This document shows, in pieces, positions 50,710-59,659 of a stretch of DNA of 64,000 bases (the first letter of the stretch is position 1; every line of letters starts with the position of its first letter). A model generated the notes under the pieces. It saw only the letters and a list, made by a program, of their open reading frames with translations, was not told the origin of the DNA and searched no databases. This DNA comes from Gracilaria gracilis (taxonomy: Eukaryota; Rhodophyta; Florideophyceae; Gracilariales; Gracilariaceae): positions 310,001-374,000 of the forward strand of contig JARGSG010000054.1 of NCBI GenBank assembly GCA_030374805.1, given 5' to 3'. Position numbers and translations under genes: made by a program.

Positions 50710-51932
50710 ACTCAAACGGCGCGCGCGTTTTTCGCGATACTTCTGTTGCAATAAACGCCTTTTCTTCACACTATCCTCCCCAATTTTGTAAATCCTCGCC
50801 TCCACTCTTGCATAAAAATCTCCATCCTCCATTCAAAGCGGATGATCCTTCACATGCGCATTCGTTAAAACACAGCATAAATAAAAAATTAAATCATATA
50901 GATTTTCGTTCCATCTATATTTCAGCGACAGTAAAGACCATAATCCAGACATTCTTCCAAAATAATTTGCCACAAGAATCCTATCAAAAGATACAAGCTT
51001 ATTTTCTAATTCTCCTTCCCTTGTTAAATGACGTAACATCGGCTTTTTTTTAGATGTATAGCTCGGCAAAAATCTTTCAAACCTTGGTACCCTTTGTCAC
51101 AAAGTACGGCCCAACAGTCCGAATATTCTTCACATAAAATCCCAGTATCCCTAATGTCCTCTTCAGCATATACCTTTTGTAATGCAAATTTGTGAAAACC
51201 TTCAAAATTATCATAAAAAATATCTACATTGGATTTTTAAGCAGGGTAGTGGAATGTTGCAAAAACTGCCAATCCATTCGGTGTAACCGACACTTCGGTT
51301 TTATAACTGTAGAGCTTATGCTTTCTGCTAAAAAATTTTTTTGCTTCTTCTAAAGATCCCCCGGGGCGGTGAGATTGCTGAATCTTAACCTCTGTGGCAT
51401 AACATGCACACTGGTATTTGTGACAAGTTTTCTTTTTCTTTACCAATTTGAAATAGGCCGTTTCTTTAATTCCTCCGTAAACATTGAGTTGGACACGGTT
51501 AACGCAATCATACGAATAAATTTCGTAATCAATCTTTCGAAGGTTGGCGTTTTGAAATTGAAGATATTAGCCAAAAATTCCCAACAACCCCCATGTTTCA
51601 GGACTGTGAGGCACATGAACAACGTGTCCTTTCCGGAAGATTGAAAGTTTTTCTCGACGGCGAACGTTCCAATTCTCAGAAATAAACGTTACCAAAGAAT
51701 TCCAAAGTTTTTGAAATTTTGCAGCTGCAAAATTACTCATTTGCAAAATAGGTTCTGTTCCGTTTTGACTGTAGAATATGTCAAAAACTGGGCTTTCAGA
51801 GTCGTCTTTTTTATCAGAGTCAATTCAGTTGGGGGTTTTTGTGGTCAGGTTAAATTGTTGACGCGTGTGGAATGTTGTGTCGGCTAGCAATTGCAACGTA
51901 TTAAACGCGCTTTCATCGGTTTTATTTGGCAT
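50710..51932 (-). pseudogene. Old AT-rich DDE_Tnp_4-type transposase relic, interrupted by the PIF-like element
   Basis: On the minus strand from an ATG at 51932 the sequence reads MPNKTDESAFNTLQLLAD and LTTKTPN before a stop (about 51831), then FQKLWNSLVTFISENW. After a frameshift near 51640 comes LKHGGCWEFLANIFNFKTPTFE, then a stop near 51440, then EEAKKFFSRKHKLYSYKTEV and SVTPNGLAVFATFHYP. DKGYQG carries a catalytic-type Asp, followed by another frame change, NKLVSFDRILVANYFGR, a TGA in the -CTTTGA- at about 50833, and finally a basic helical tail reaching 50713. Order and motifs match the DDE_Tnp_4 endonuclease family known from oomycete and algal repeats. Composition is distinctly AT-rich (50881-50940 has 16 G/C of 60). 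Several independent lesions mark it as old. Its 3' end continues across the PIF insertion to a TGA at 49058-49060. Confidence 0.8.
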
Positions 51933-52018
51933 AATGCAATACCTTGACCCCAGGACGATGAAGAGTGTTGATGAACTTGGCCATCGACATTGACCATTGC
52001 ACGGGCGTTTCAGTATTG
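51933..52018. other. Spacer right of the DDE relic
   Basis: No gene. Probably the 5' flank of the old element; its terminal repeat was not identified. Confidence 0.3.
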
Positions 52019-52076
52019 CTGAAAAACAGAGTTACCTCTTTGGTGACTCTGTCTTTTTGCTTATGCTGTGGATTTG

Positions 52077-52116
52077 CACATTGACACAGTCATTTCCATA
52101 TGAATGTGTCAATGTG
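52077..52116. repeat. 11-bp inverted repeat CACATTGACAC, 18-nt loop
   Basis: CACATTGACAC (52077-52087) pairs exactly with GTGTCAATGTG (52106-52116). The loop contains the palindrome CATATG. First of several hairpins in a row. Confidence 0.85.
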
Positions 52117-52127
52117 AAGGACATTGA

Positions 52128-52175
52128 CATTCAATTCAAATGTCATATCTGCGACTTTTGAATTGAGTGTCATTG
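52128..52175. repeat. Inverted repeat ACATTCAATTCAAA / TTTGAATTGAGTGT
   Basis: Arms of 14 bp with one mismatch, about 15 nt apart, directly after the preceding hairpin. Confidence 0.65.
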
Positions 52176-52193
52176 TAGATACTGAGTCAATCA

Positions 52194-52216
52194 AGGAAAC
52201 AGCTCACTGTTTCCTG
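52194..52216. repeat. 8-bp inverted repeat GGAAACAG / CTGTTTCC
   Basis: Arms separated by CTCA-type 4-nt loop. Third hairpin of the series. Confidence 0.7.
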
Positions 52217-52370
52217 GATTTACTCAGTTCCTGCGTAGAAAACTGCTTTTTACGTTGGAGGTCTAATGTGCAAGGTATGCCAAGGGTTCCACTGCACCAA
52301 GGATTTCCTTGCCATTGTACAGCACTGTACCGTTGTACTCGTGGCGCTTGCTAGTGCAAGCCTTCTCGCT

Positions 52371-52610
52371 GTTTTCTGTTTCGCAGTTCATTATTCCTGG
52401 CGATTTTCTGAGGAATAAACTAGTGCCAACTTGGCACTAGTTTTCTTCAATCACAGCCACACAAACAGTGTTTTCTGTTTCGCAGTTCATTTTTCCTGGC
52501 GATTTTCTGTTGGCAGTGACTAGTGCCAAGTTGGCACTAGTTTATTCCTCAGGAATAAACTAGTGCCAACTTGGCACTAGTTTTCTTCAATCACAGCCAC
52601 ACAAACAGTG
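52371..52610. repeat. Tandem duplication (100/140 bp) with an inverted insertion
   Basis: Copy A is 52371-52470, copy B 52470-52610. The first 40 bp (GTTTTCTGTTTCGCAGTTCA...) differ at one position; the last 60 bp (52411-52470 and 52551-52610) are identical. Copy B carries an extra 41 bp (52510-52550), most of which is the reverse complement of the adjacent sequence. Confidence 0.9.
52519..52581. repeat. 63-nt perfect inverted repeat (31-bp arms, 1-nt centre)
   Basis: Left arm 52519-52549 is the exact reverse complement of 52551-52581 with a single C between. Each arm contains its own near-palindrome ACTAGTGCCAA-N-TTGGCACTAGT, so the locus can form nested cruciforms. It lies 230 bp upstream of the HMA1-like start codon. 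Confidence 0.95.
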
Positions 52611-52811
52611 CAAGGTAATTACCCTTCACCATGCTGGTCAGTTTCACAATTGTACAAATGCGGACTCTGAGCGAAGCACCAGTGCCATTTTCCTCCATCA
52701 GCATTTCACCGTTATCGTTCTCCCTCATTCGTCCAGAAGCGAATCATTTCTATCTTCCGCTCTATAGCTGCTTCCTCGAACACTTCTCCTGTTGGTTAAT
52801 GTCTGCTCGCA

Positions 52812-55130
52812 ATGGCAACATGCTTCATTTCATCTTCACCCTCAGTGCTTCTCAAAACAGCCTCTCCCTCGCCATGGACAGGGCGGCCCTCTCATCTGCG
52901 TATCACATCATTTTCATCGCCGGTACAAGCTAAACGAATCCGCCGGCACACAGTTTTGTCCAAGAGACTGACTCCTTCATGTCATTCGTCTTGTCACTCG
53001 AGTCATGCCCACGGCTGCCACCACCACGATGCGCACACAGCTCAATCTAACAATCCACTAACCTCCTCGCTTACTCTGCTAGCATCTGCCCAAACTTCAA
53101 TCCCCGCTGCCTCTACAAGTGCACTTTTACTCTCCCTCGCCGCCGCTCTCCATGTAGCAGCATTATCTTCTTTGCTCATACGAGCGTCTCTATTGGGTTG
53201 TTTTGTACTAACCTGTCTCCCAGCTCTGGCAGATAGTGCGCTGCGAATTATACGTTCTCGCGGCAGAACTGTTGACGTAAATGTTCTCATGAGTATCGCT
53301 GCTGCTGTTTGCTTTTTCACCGGTGCGCTTTTTGAGGGGGCACTGCTTACTACTTTGTATGCAGTTTCACACGCAGCAGAAGACTGGATGTCCGGAAGAG
53401 CGCGGCGAGAACTCGAATCATTACGCAATCAAACCCCAAGCTTTGCCCTACGCGTTGATTCCCCAACGTCCTCCGAATCAGTCTCGGTACCTGTGGACAA
53501 AGTGATAATAGGCGACTTCCTTCTTGTGAAAGCAGGTCAGGTGCTGCCCTGTGATGGGCAAGTGGTTAGTGGAGATGCTTTCGTTTCAATGCAGCACTTG
53601 ACCGGCGAACCTACTCCCCGTCATACAGAAGTTGGTGACAACGTTCCAGCGGGCTGCAGAACTGAAGACGCGTCGATTGTTGTACGCGTAACAAAAACTG
53701 GGGCTGAGAGTTATCTCGCTCGTATTGCACGACTCGTCACCGCTGCTCAAGAGAATCGGCCCCACGTGACGAAGTTCTTTGACCGTTTCGGACAGATTTA
53801 TGCACGTTCTGTGTTGGCCATTTCGTTCTTCATAGCCCTCATACTACCCATTCTATCCTCGCTTTTTGCATCCGTCTTACCATCCATTCGATATGCGGGG
53901 AGGTCCGGGTCGGTCGCGCGTGCTCTTGGGTTTTTGGTGGTAGCGTCACCGTGCGCTTTGCTTATCGGCGCACCGATTGCCTACCTGGCTGCACTAAGTG
54001 CATGCGCTCGGAAGGGTATTCTTGCGAAGTCAGGTGCGAAGTCACTTGAAGCTGCATCCCGTGCCACGCACGTTGTTTTTGACAAAACGGGAACTCTTAC
54101 GACCGGGCAACTTACGTTGAATTCAGCTTCAGAATTGCCAATGGAAAAGCAACACACAAGCAAAACGAATGGGGTAGCAGACACCGGGGGAAACGGTGTT
54201 GTCACGGAACGGCGGACTCTCGACTCGCTTGTAGAACTTGATGGACATCATCTATCCCGAATCGTATCAACCGCAGCGGCTCTGGAACGTGGAGCCGTGC
54301 ACCCAATCGCGACTGCTCTCCACAGCCGAGCAAAACAGTTAGGTGCCCCTTTCCCCCAAGTCGTACAGACTCGGACAATCGCCGGACAAGGTGTGGAGGG
54401 CGTTTTGAGTTTTGAAGGTGATAACAATGATTCTGTCGAGTTCGCTGGACGATTGGGACGGCCCGCATATATTCTCCCAACCAATTCCGCTGCTCATCGA
54501 AGCATAATCGAAGATGCCACATCGAGAGGGGAAATAGTTTCTGTTTTGGAGATAGAAGAAAGTAAGTATCTTCTGCGATTGAAAGATGAAGTGCGACCTG
54601 ATGCAGAACCGCTTGTCCAACAGCTGAGACGGCTGGGGTATGATGTGAGTATTTTGACTGGTGACAGTGTGGGCTCTGCAAAGGCGGTCTCTGAGTCTGT
54701 CGGAGGGGGCGTCAAGGTGATTGCAAACGCCACTCCAGAGGACAAGCTCGATTATATCCGGTCTCTGGAATCCGATTTGGAAGTAAAGAATGAGGGGGCG
54801 CTTATGGTTGGGGACGGGGTGAACGATGCCGCAGCATTAGCTTCCGCATTGGTTGGTGTTGCATGTGGTTTGAGCAGTGCAACAGCTGTTCATGCCGCGG
54901 ACGTCGTGTTAATTCGGGAAGAACTAGCAAACGTGGAATGGTTCATGAGAAAGGCAAAAGCCACAGAACGAATTGTGAAACAAAACCTTGCAGTTGCCCT
55001 TGGTTTGATGGTACTCTCCGCAGGTGCGTGTGTTGCCGGTTCAATTCCTTTGTGGTTGGCCGTCACTCTGCACGAAGGTGGCACTGTGCTCGTCGGAATC
55101 AACGGCCTGAGGCTGTTGCGAGGACGATAG
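52812..55130 (+). CDS. HMA1-like P1B-type heavy-metal ATPase, probably plastid envelope, 772 aa
   Basis: Metal-transporting P-type ATPase. Residues 1-50 are Ser/Arg-rich without acids, a likely plastid transit peptide. A His/Cys-rich segment follows (SCHSSCHSSHAHGCHHHDAH, about 57-76), a candidate metal-binding tail. Landmarks: the LTGEPTPRH-type TGE loop in the actuator, the ion-binding SPC motif at 379-381, phosphorylation site DKTGTLT (Asp424), an HP-type GAVHPIA, GDSVGSAK, MVGDGVNDAAAL, and C-terminal HEGGTVLV (His754). The His-rich N-terminus, SPC and HEGGT together are typical of HMA1, a chloroplast-envelope Cu/Zn transporter of plants and algae. The exact ion is inferred. Single exon; 3' end is 121 bp from the oppositely oriented AlkB-like gene. 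Confidence 0.93.
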   Translation: MATCFISSSPSVLLKTASPSPWTGRPSHLRITSFSSPVQAKRIRRHTVLSKRLTPSCHSSCHSSHAHGCHHHDAHTAQSNNPLTSSLTLLASAQTSIPAASTSALLLSLAAALHVAALSSLLIRASLLGCFVLTCLPALADSALRIIRSRGRTVDVNVLMSIAAAVCFFTGALFEGALLTTLYAVSHAAEDWMSGRARRELESLRNQTPSFALRVDSPTSSESVSVPVDKVIIGDFLLVKAGQVLPCDGQVVSGDAFVSMQHLTGEPTPRHTEVGDNVPAGCRTEDASIVVRVTKTGAESYLARIARLVTAAQENRPHVTKFFDRFGQIYARSVLAISFFIALILPILSSLFASVLPSIRYAGRSGSVARALGFLVVASPCALLIGAPIAYLAALSACARKGILAKSGAKSLEAASRATHVVFDKTGTLTTGQLTLNSASELPMEKQHTSKTNGVADTGGNGVVTERRTLDSLVELDGHHLSRIVSTAAALERGAVHPIATALHSRAKQLGAPFPQVVQTRTIAGQGVEGVLSFEGDNNDSVEFAGRLGRPAYILPTNSAAHRSIIEDATSRGEIVSVLEIEESKYLLRLKDEVRPDAEPLVQQLRRLGYDVSILTGDSVGSAKAVSESVGGGVKVIANATPEDKLDYIRSLESDLEVKNEGALMVGDGVNDAAALASALVGVACGLSSATAVHAADVVLIREELANVEWFMRKAKATERIVKQNLAVALGLMVLSAGACVAGSIPLWLAVTLHEGGTVLVGINGLRLLRGR

Positions 55131-55251
55131 AACATCTGTACAATTATCTACCCATCCCCTTAATTTCGTTTCTTCACCAGCCTGTTTAGCACTCAATCTT
55201 TCCATACAAACCTTGTACAGTACTCACCGCTAATTCTATTCGCCTTGGCCA

Positions 55252-56262
55252 TTATCTGAGAATAGATTGCTTAAACCGTTCTTTGCGTGCGGCTGATGGT
55301 GATGCGAAGTTTCCTGGGTCCTTTGGGCTCACATCTCGAAAAGTCAGGCTGTACCTAGTTGCCTCTGTTCTACCAGGAAAAATAGCGTGTTCCCAAAGGC
55401 GTAGAGCATCTCCGGACATAATATACACGGCACCAGACGGAAGACGAACATCCTTTTTGACGTCGTGACCAACACCGCTATGCCGAGATCTCAGTATGAG
55501 AGTCATTGTGCACGCACCAGCAAGACAGACCCCCACGACGGCCGTGGCAATGTTTCCATTTTCGCAGTCGTTGTGCGGCAGTATGTGGGACTCTCCTGGC
55601 ACCTTGTAGAGACCGACGGCAAGCTGATTTGGGTTGAAATCTTCCAAGATGGTTGTTAAGGATTGCAGACGAGGTATCACGATATCTGTAGCGTAAGCGG
55701 GTAACGGAATCTGCTTAGGGGCCCGTGAACCGAAGAGGAAACGCTTTCTGCGAAGATCATAAGAAGGCCCATAATTCTTTGCCTGTCGAAACATGTAGTC
55801 GACCCACGCAGGTGCTGTAGATTCAATTGCTCTTAGCAGAGCTTGTTCATGTTTGACGAAGACAGCTGGGAAAACGTGAAACCCGGGGGCTCCTATTTCT
55901 GAAGGCTGCGCTAATGCTGACAACTCTCGACGAAATCGAGGCTTCAGCAAGGACGAAAGAGAACTAGTACTCCTTCTCTTGTTTCGAGACTTGGGAGTTT
56001 TGGTTGTTGTACAGGACGAAGCATGAGCTTGAATAAACGAAGATGGATATCGTTTAGAGCATATCGGGCATCGCGTTGATAATGCTTGTCGGGTACTCTT
56101 CTTGACTTTCTGTATTGGGAGCACGACACTGCTTGGTTCTATAGCAGAAAGTTTTTGAGCTGCCGTTGCACTCGTTGCACTCGTGTTAGACTTGGTGGCA
56201 GGTGCTGACGCCGCTCTTCTGCTCTTTTCCATGACTTTCTGGTTAAAAGCGCTGGGCTCCAT
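55252..56262 (-). CDS. AlkB-like 2OG-Fe(II) dioxygenase with N-terminal UBZ4 zinc finger, 336 aa
   Basis: Predicted nucleic-acid (or protein) demethylase needing Fe(II) and 2-oxoglutarate. The N-terminal part carries CPICSKRYPSSFIQAHASSC (65-84), exactly the C-x2-C-x11-H-x3-C spacing of RAD18-type UBZ4 fingers, which bind ubiquitin at stalled forks. The catalytic domain (about 125-310) has NPNQLAVGLYKVPGESHILPHND with iron ligands His230 and Asp232, SGDALRLWEHAIFPGR with His292, and RYSLTFRDV with Arg303/Arg309 for 2-oxoglutarate. The core resembles the ALKBH4/8 side of the family more than bacterial AlkB. The linker is basic. A damage-bypass role linked to ubiquitinated PCNA is an attractive inference from the fusion. 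Confidence 0.87.
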   Translation of the reverse strand: MEPSAFNQKVMEKSRRAASAPATKSNTSATSATAAQKLSAIEPSSVVLPIQKVKKSTRQALSTRCPICSKRYPSSFIQAHASSCTTTKTPKSRNKRRSTSSLSSLLKPRFRRELSALAQPSEIGAPGFHVFPAVFVKHEQALLRAIESTAPAWVDYMFRQAKNYGPSYDLRRKRFLFGSRAPKQIPLPAYATDIVIPRLQSLTTILEDFNPNQLAVGLYKVPGESHILPHNDCENGNIATAVVGVCLAGACTMTLILRSRHSGVGHDVKKDVRLPSGAVYIMSGDALRLWEHAIFPGRTEATRYSLTFRDVSPKDPGNFASPSAARKERFKQSILR

Positions 56263-57137
56263 CGGTAGAGCCGCTACACCCTGGAAAGAAGAATGAGGGC
56301 AGCGAAGACTGGAATGGATCTTGCGATGCTATAAACTGGGCTGGGGTGACCACGATGAGATGTCTTGAGAATTACAGCTTGTTTTTTCTTGTTGAAGCGG
56401 ATCGTTGTGGTATAAAGATTGGGGCCGATGGACACTTCGTTCCGCGTTCTTCTTGTTTGGGGATCTATTATTACCAAAAGGTAAGATATCTATCGGCGTG
56501 CCTCATTGGCATCATCATCATCAACATGGCATCATGATGATGGCGAGCTGGAGAACCTTGATGAGCACGCGAATCGCGGGCTATCGCGATGTTCGCGGGT
56601 AATCGAGCCCCAGGTGTACAACAAATGGCATCAAGGAGTTTTGACAGACAGCTGTCCAAGTCAGCGTTCTGGCAGGCTACTGACCAGGGACTGGGGAAGG
56701 CTGGCATGGCCAGGCAGGAGGCAGCGTGCGTCAGGTATCCGCTTCTGTAAACCGCGTGCGTACCGAACGGGTCCACAAACGAAAGCAGATCGCGCACGTA
56801 AGCAAAGTCTCGCTGACGTGTCACTGTGGCTGGGTGTCGCCGAAACATTGGCTCCGCGAAGCTTTCCGCGCGCGTTCCACCGCTCGCCGCGCTTTTCCAC
56901 CGTGTGGAAGGGCGAATGATCAACGCCACTTCACGACCGACACCACCAAACCACCGCGTGGCTTGCTTTGTGGCCTGTCGTTGCATTTCTTTCCAGCGCC
57001 TCCATTTGGCGCCATCATTCTTCCGCTCTGCTGAACCAGTCTCTGCACCTTCACCTCACAATCCAAGATAGATTCTCGTATATCTCAACCGTCCACTACC
57101 TTCGTGCGCTGCACTACTCCATTGCTTCACGTCCCCC
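56263..57137. promoter_or_regulatory. Divergent spacer AlkB-like / inhibitor-2
   Basis: Contains the ATCATCATCATC/GATGATG inverted pair at 56509-56541 and rising GC content toward the plus-strand gene. Frames of 80-170 codons on both strands lack homology. Confidence 0.35.
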
Positions 57138-57893
57138 ATGCCCGATCCCAATCCACAGCACTCAGTCAACTCTGATTCACAGAAGCTCCCGTCATCGTCG
57201 CCCCCCATGCCCGAGCCGAACCCAAGACCTTCGCAGCCCTCTCTTTCCGAGGCCCCCAAGAAGAAATCTCGTCTGCACTGGGATGAGCAGAATCTCATCT
57301 CCAACGCTCTGGAGATGGAGCGCAACGGGCCGCGTATGAAGATCGATGAGCCCAAAACGCCTTTCGTCGGTTCAGAGACAGGAAGTTCCACCTCCGGCTC
57401 AGCCCACCAAAGCCCGCCCGAGTCACCCTCCTTCATTCCCGGCGAACGACTAGTCGGGTTTCAATCGCTTGAGAACAGCATGCCGAAGAATGGACCTTCC
57501 GTGTCTTCGGATGGTGCAAGCAGCGCTGGCTCCACAGGTAGGAGTGTTCAAATTCGCGATGGTTCTGTCGTGAGCGGTGGTTCTTCGCCGAGGTCTAGGG
57601 AAGAGTTTGAGGCCAGGCGCAAGGCGCACTATCGAAATGAGGCTCGGGTCAGCTTGGAGCTCTGGAGGAATAAGATGCTCAAGGAGGACGAAGAGTACGG
57701 AAGTGATGACTCAGGGGACTGCAATGGTACAGATGATAATAACAAAGTCCCGAATGGTGTGGCCGCTCCCAAGCCCAACGGCAAGCAGCCTCCCTCACCA
57801 GATTCTGAAGAGGCACCGGGTGCGTCGTCAACTGAACCGAACGGACAACTTCACAGTGGCTTGCCAGTCATTAACCAAAAGCATCCAAAGTAG
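57138..57893 (+). CDS. Protein phosphatase 1 inhibitor-2 homologue, 251 aa
   Basis: Small disordered regulator of PP1. The three docking elements of inhibitor-2 are visible in order: SRLHWDEQN (44-52, the KSQKWDE-like segment that contacts PP1), MKIDEPKTPF (67-76, with Thr74 at the position of the GSK3 phosphosite), and FEARRKAHYRNEA (157-169), the third PP1-active-site helix. Everything between is Ser/Pro/Gly-rich. An acidic patch (EDEEYGSDDSGD) follows the helix as in animals. The start is the first ATG and gives a duplicated MP(D/E)PNP N-terminal segment. Single exon. Confidence 0.9.
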   Translation: MPDPNPQHSVNSDSQKLPSSSPPMPEPNPRPSQPSLSEAPKKKSRLHWDEQNLISNALEMERNGPRMKIDEPKTPFVGSETGSSTSGSAHQSPPESPSFIPGERLVGFQSLENSMPKNGPSVSSDGASSAGSTGRSVQIRDGSVVSGGSSPRSREEFEARRKAHYRNEARVSLELWRNKMLKEDEEYGSDDSGDCNGTDDNNKVPNGVAAPKPNGKQPPSPDSEEAPGASSTEPNGQLHSGLPVINQKHPK

Positions 57894-58201
57894 TAATATA
57901 GTCTGAGTTGCTATATCGTCTTCTGTCTCCTACTGACCAGAACTGTTTGACCTTGTACAGTTTTTTCTCTCGTTTCCGTCGAGAATGATCGCTCAAACGA
58001 ACGAACTTTGGATGCGTTTTTCGCAAACGGAGGTTTGCAAAGAGGCAAGTATGGCAGAAAAGTGTGACGCGTAGAATCATTGAATAGTTAGGGTTTTACG
58101 TCTGAGATCAAATGTTTTCGGGATGAGCTCTATATCTTCTTGAACCGGCCTGTGACAAAGAACGAAACGAAATAAAGCCGATGTGTCTGTCCCAGCTCTG
58201 T
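57894..58201. other. Short spacer between convergent inhibitor-2 and V-ATPase d
   Basis: AT-leaning 3' flanks of both genes; nothing else seen. Confidence 0.4.
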
Positions 58202-59659
58202 CTAAGAGAATGCCGAGGTAACAAAATTGTTGATTTTCCTTGTCTGCTTCTGTGTGATACACTGCAATCAAATGGAACAAATTGAACAGCACATAGATGT
58301 CAAACAAGGCGGAAGAGCAAGGAGGTTCCACCAGGTTCCGTTTGTGTCAGATGGATTTTTGTTCACGTTGCCAAAGAAAACAGATGAAATGATTGTATAA
58401 CTTACCTCGCAAATCCATAGAATATTCCTCACTTCTTGTTCCTTCAAACGCAAGTACGCATAAAAGATTGCATAGTGGAACTGTTTCTCGAAAGTCTGTT
58501 TGCACAAGAATACCTCATGTTCAAAGAAAGCATCCTCGAGACTTTTCTCGACGTTGTCCGCTGCAGATTGGAACAAGCTTCTGTACAGGTTGTATGGTTC
58601 AATTGTGGACGCCACAGCCTGCGAGTCCTCAGCACGGGCAAGCTTTGCAATTCCTTCCGGGAAAAGAGCACCAATAGTCGGATACAGTTTTTCCCTTTCG
58701 TCTCTGGTTAGCTCGGTACCAAAAGAATTGACTGTGATATTGATAGCTCTTCTGTCAGCTTCGAACTGCAGAATTTCACCCATGAGCTCCGCAGTGGCAC
58801 CTCCCAGCTTCATGCACAGACGATGAAAGTCCTCTAGGTAGGCCTTGTAGAGCGTGTTTCGAATGATCTCAATGTTAATGTCAGTGAGATCCTCAAGGGC
58901 AACGCATTCCGAAAAGTAAGGAGCCAAAGGAGTGTCGATAATGATTTCGCGGTATAGCTCCTCCGGTGTGGTAGCAATGCAGAGGGAGGTCATGGAGTCG
59001 AAAAGGCCAAGCGGGTGGCATTTGTCAATAAGCTCAGAGATGTCACGATGGTGAAGAGTACCGGTGATAAGGAGAATGAGGTTGTCGATCATGTACGGAT
59101 AGGTGAGATAGTCAAGGAATGTGCCGAGAGGTTCAATTGCCTGCGTGCGGATAAAGCGGAACTCTTCAACCATCTTCTTGGTGGCATGTTCCACAACTGT
59201 CTTCGTTTGCAACGGAGACGGTTCGTTTTGCAAGAAGTTGCCGTAATCTGTAGCCTATTTGGCACGAAATGAAACGTGATCGCCGCACAAGTGCCTAGTT
59301 AGGAACATATTCCGTGCGCAGACAAGCGCAGCACACAGGACGGATGGCATGCGCAGTGAATTTAGACGCATAAAGAAAGCTGAGAACGTACAGTCAAATG
59401 CATTCTGACATCTTCCAAGTTCTCACACTGGGTGAGGGCAACAAAGTCGGAGGAGGTGAGGAAACCCTAACATATTGTAAGAGTTGAATTTAGGGAAGTG
59501 GAGATTGGAGGGATGGTAAGTGTGCTGAAGAAAGAAGGAGTTTATGATGGAGCATAACGGGGAAGCTGAGACTTTTTAACGTACAGAACGATAACCGCGC
59601 AGGATACCTTCCAGATATCCGTCGTCTACATTGAAAAGAAGCATGCCCCCGGGCGCCAT
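58202..59659 (-). CDS. V-type H+-ATPase subunit d, four exons, 352 aa
   Basis: Central-stalk subunit linking the V1 rotor to the membrane c-ring. Assembled by protein homology from exon 1 59585-59659 (MAPGGMLLFNVDDGYLEGIL), exon 2 59392-59466 (GFLTSSDFVALTQCENLEDV), exon 3 58406-59254 (starts ATDYGNFLQNEPSPL) and exon 4 58202-58261 (CITQKQTRKINNFVTSAFS, stop). Introns of 118, 137 and 144 bp start GTACGT, GTACGT and GTAAGT and end in AG. All three lie between codons (phase 0). Exon lengths are multiples of three, and the product length equals the family norm (about 350). Landmarks: FLDYLTYPYMIDNLILLITGTLHHRD (in part) and EQEVRNILWICE. The start could also be the ATG five codons in. Confidence 0.95.
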
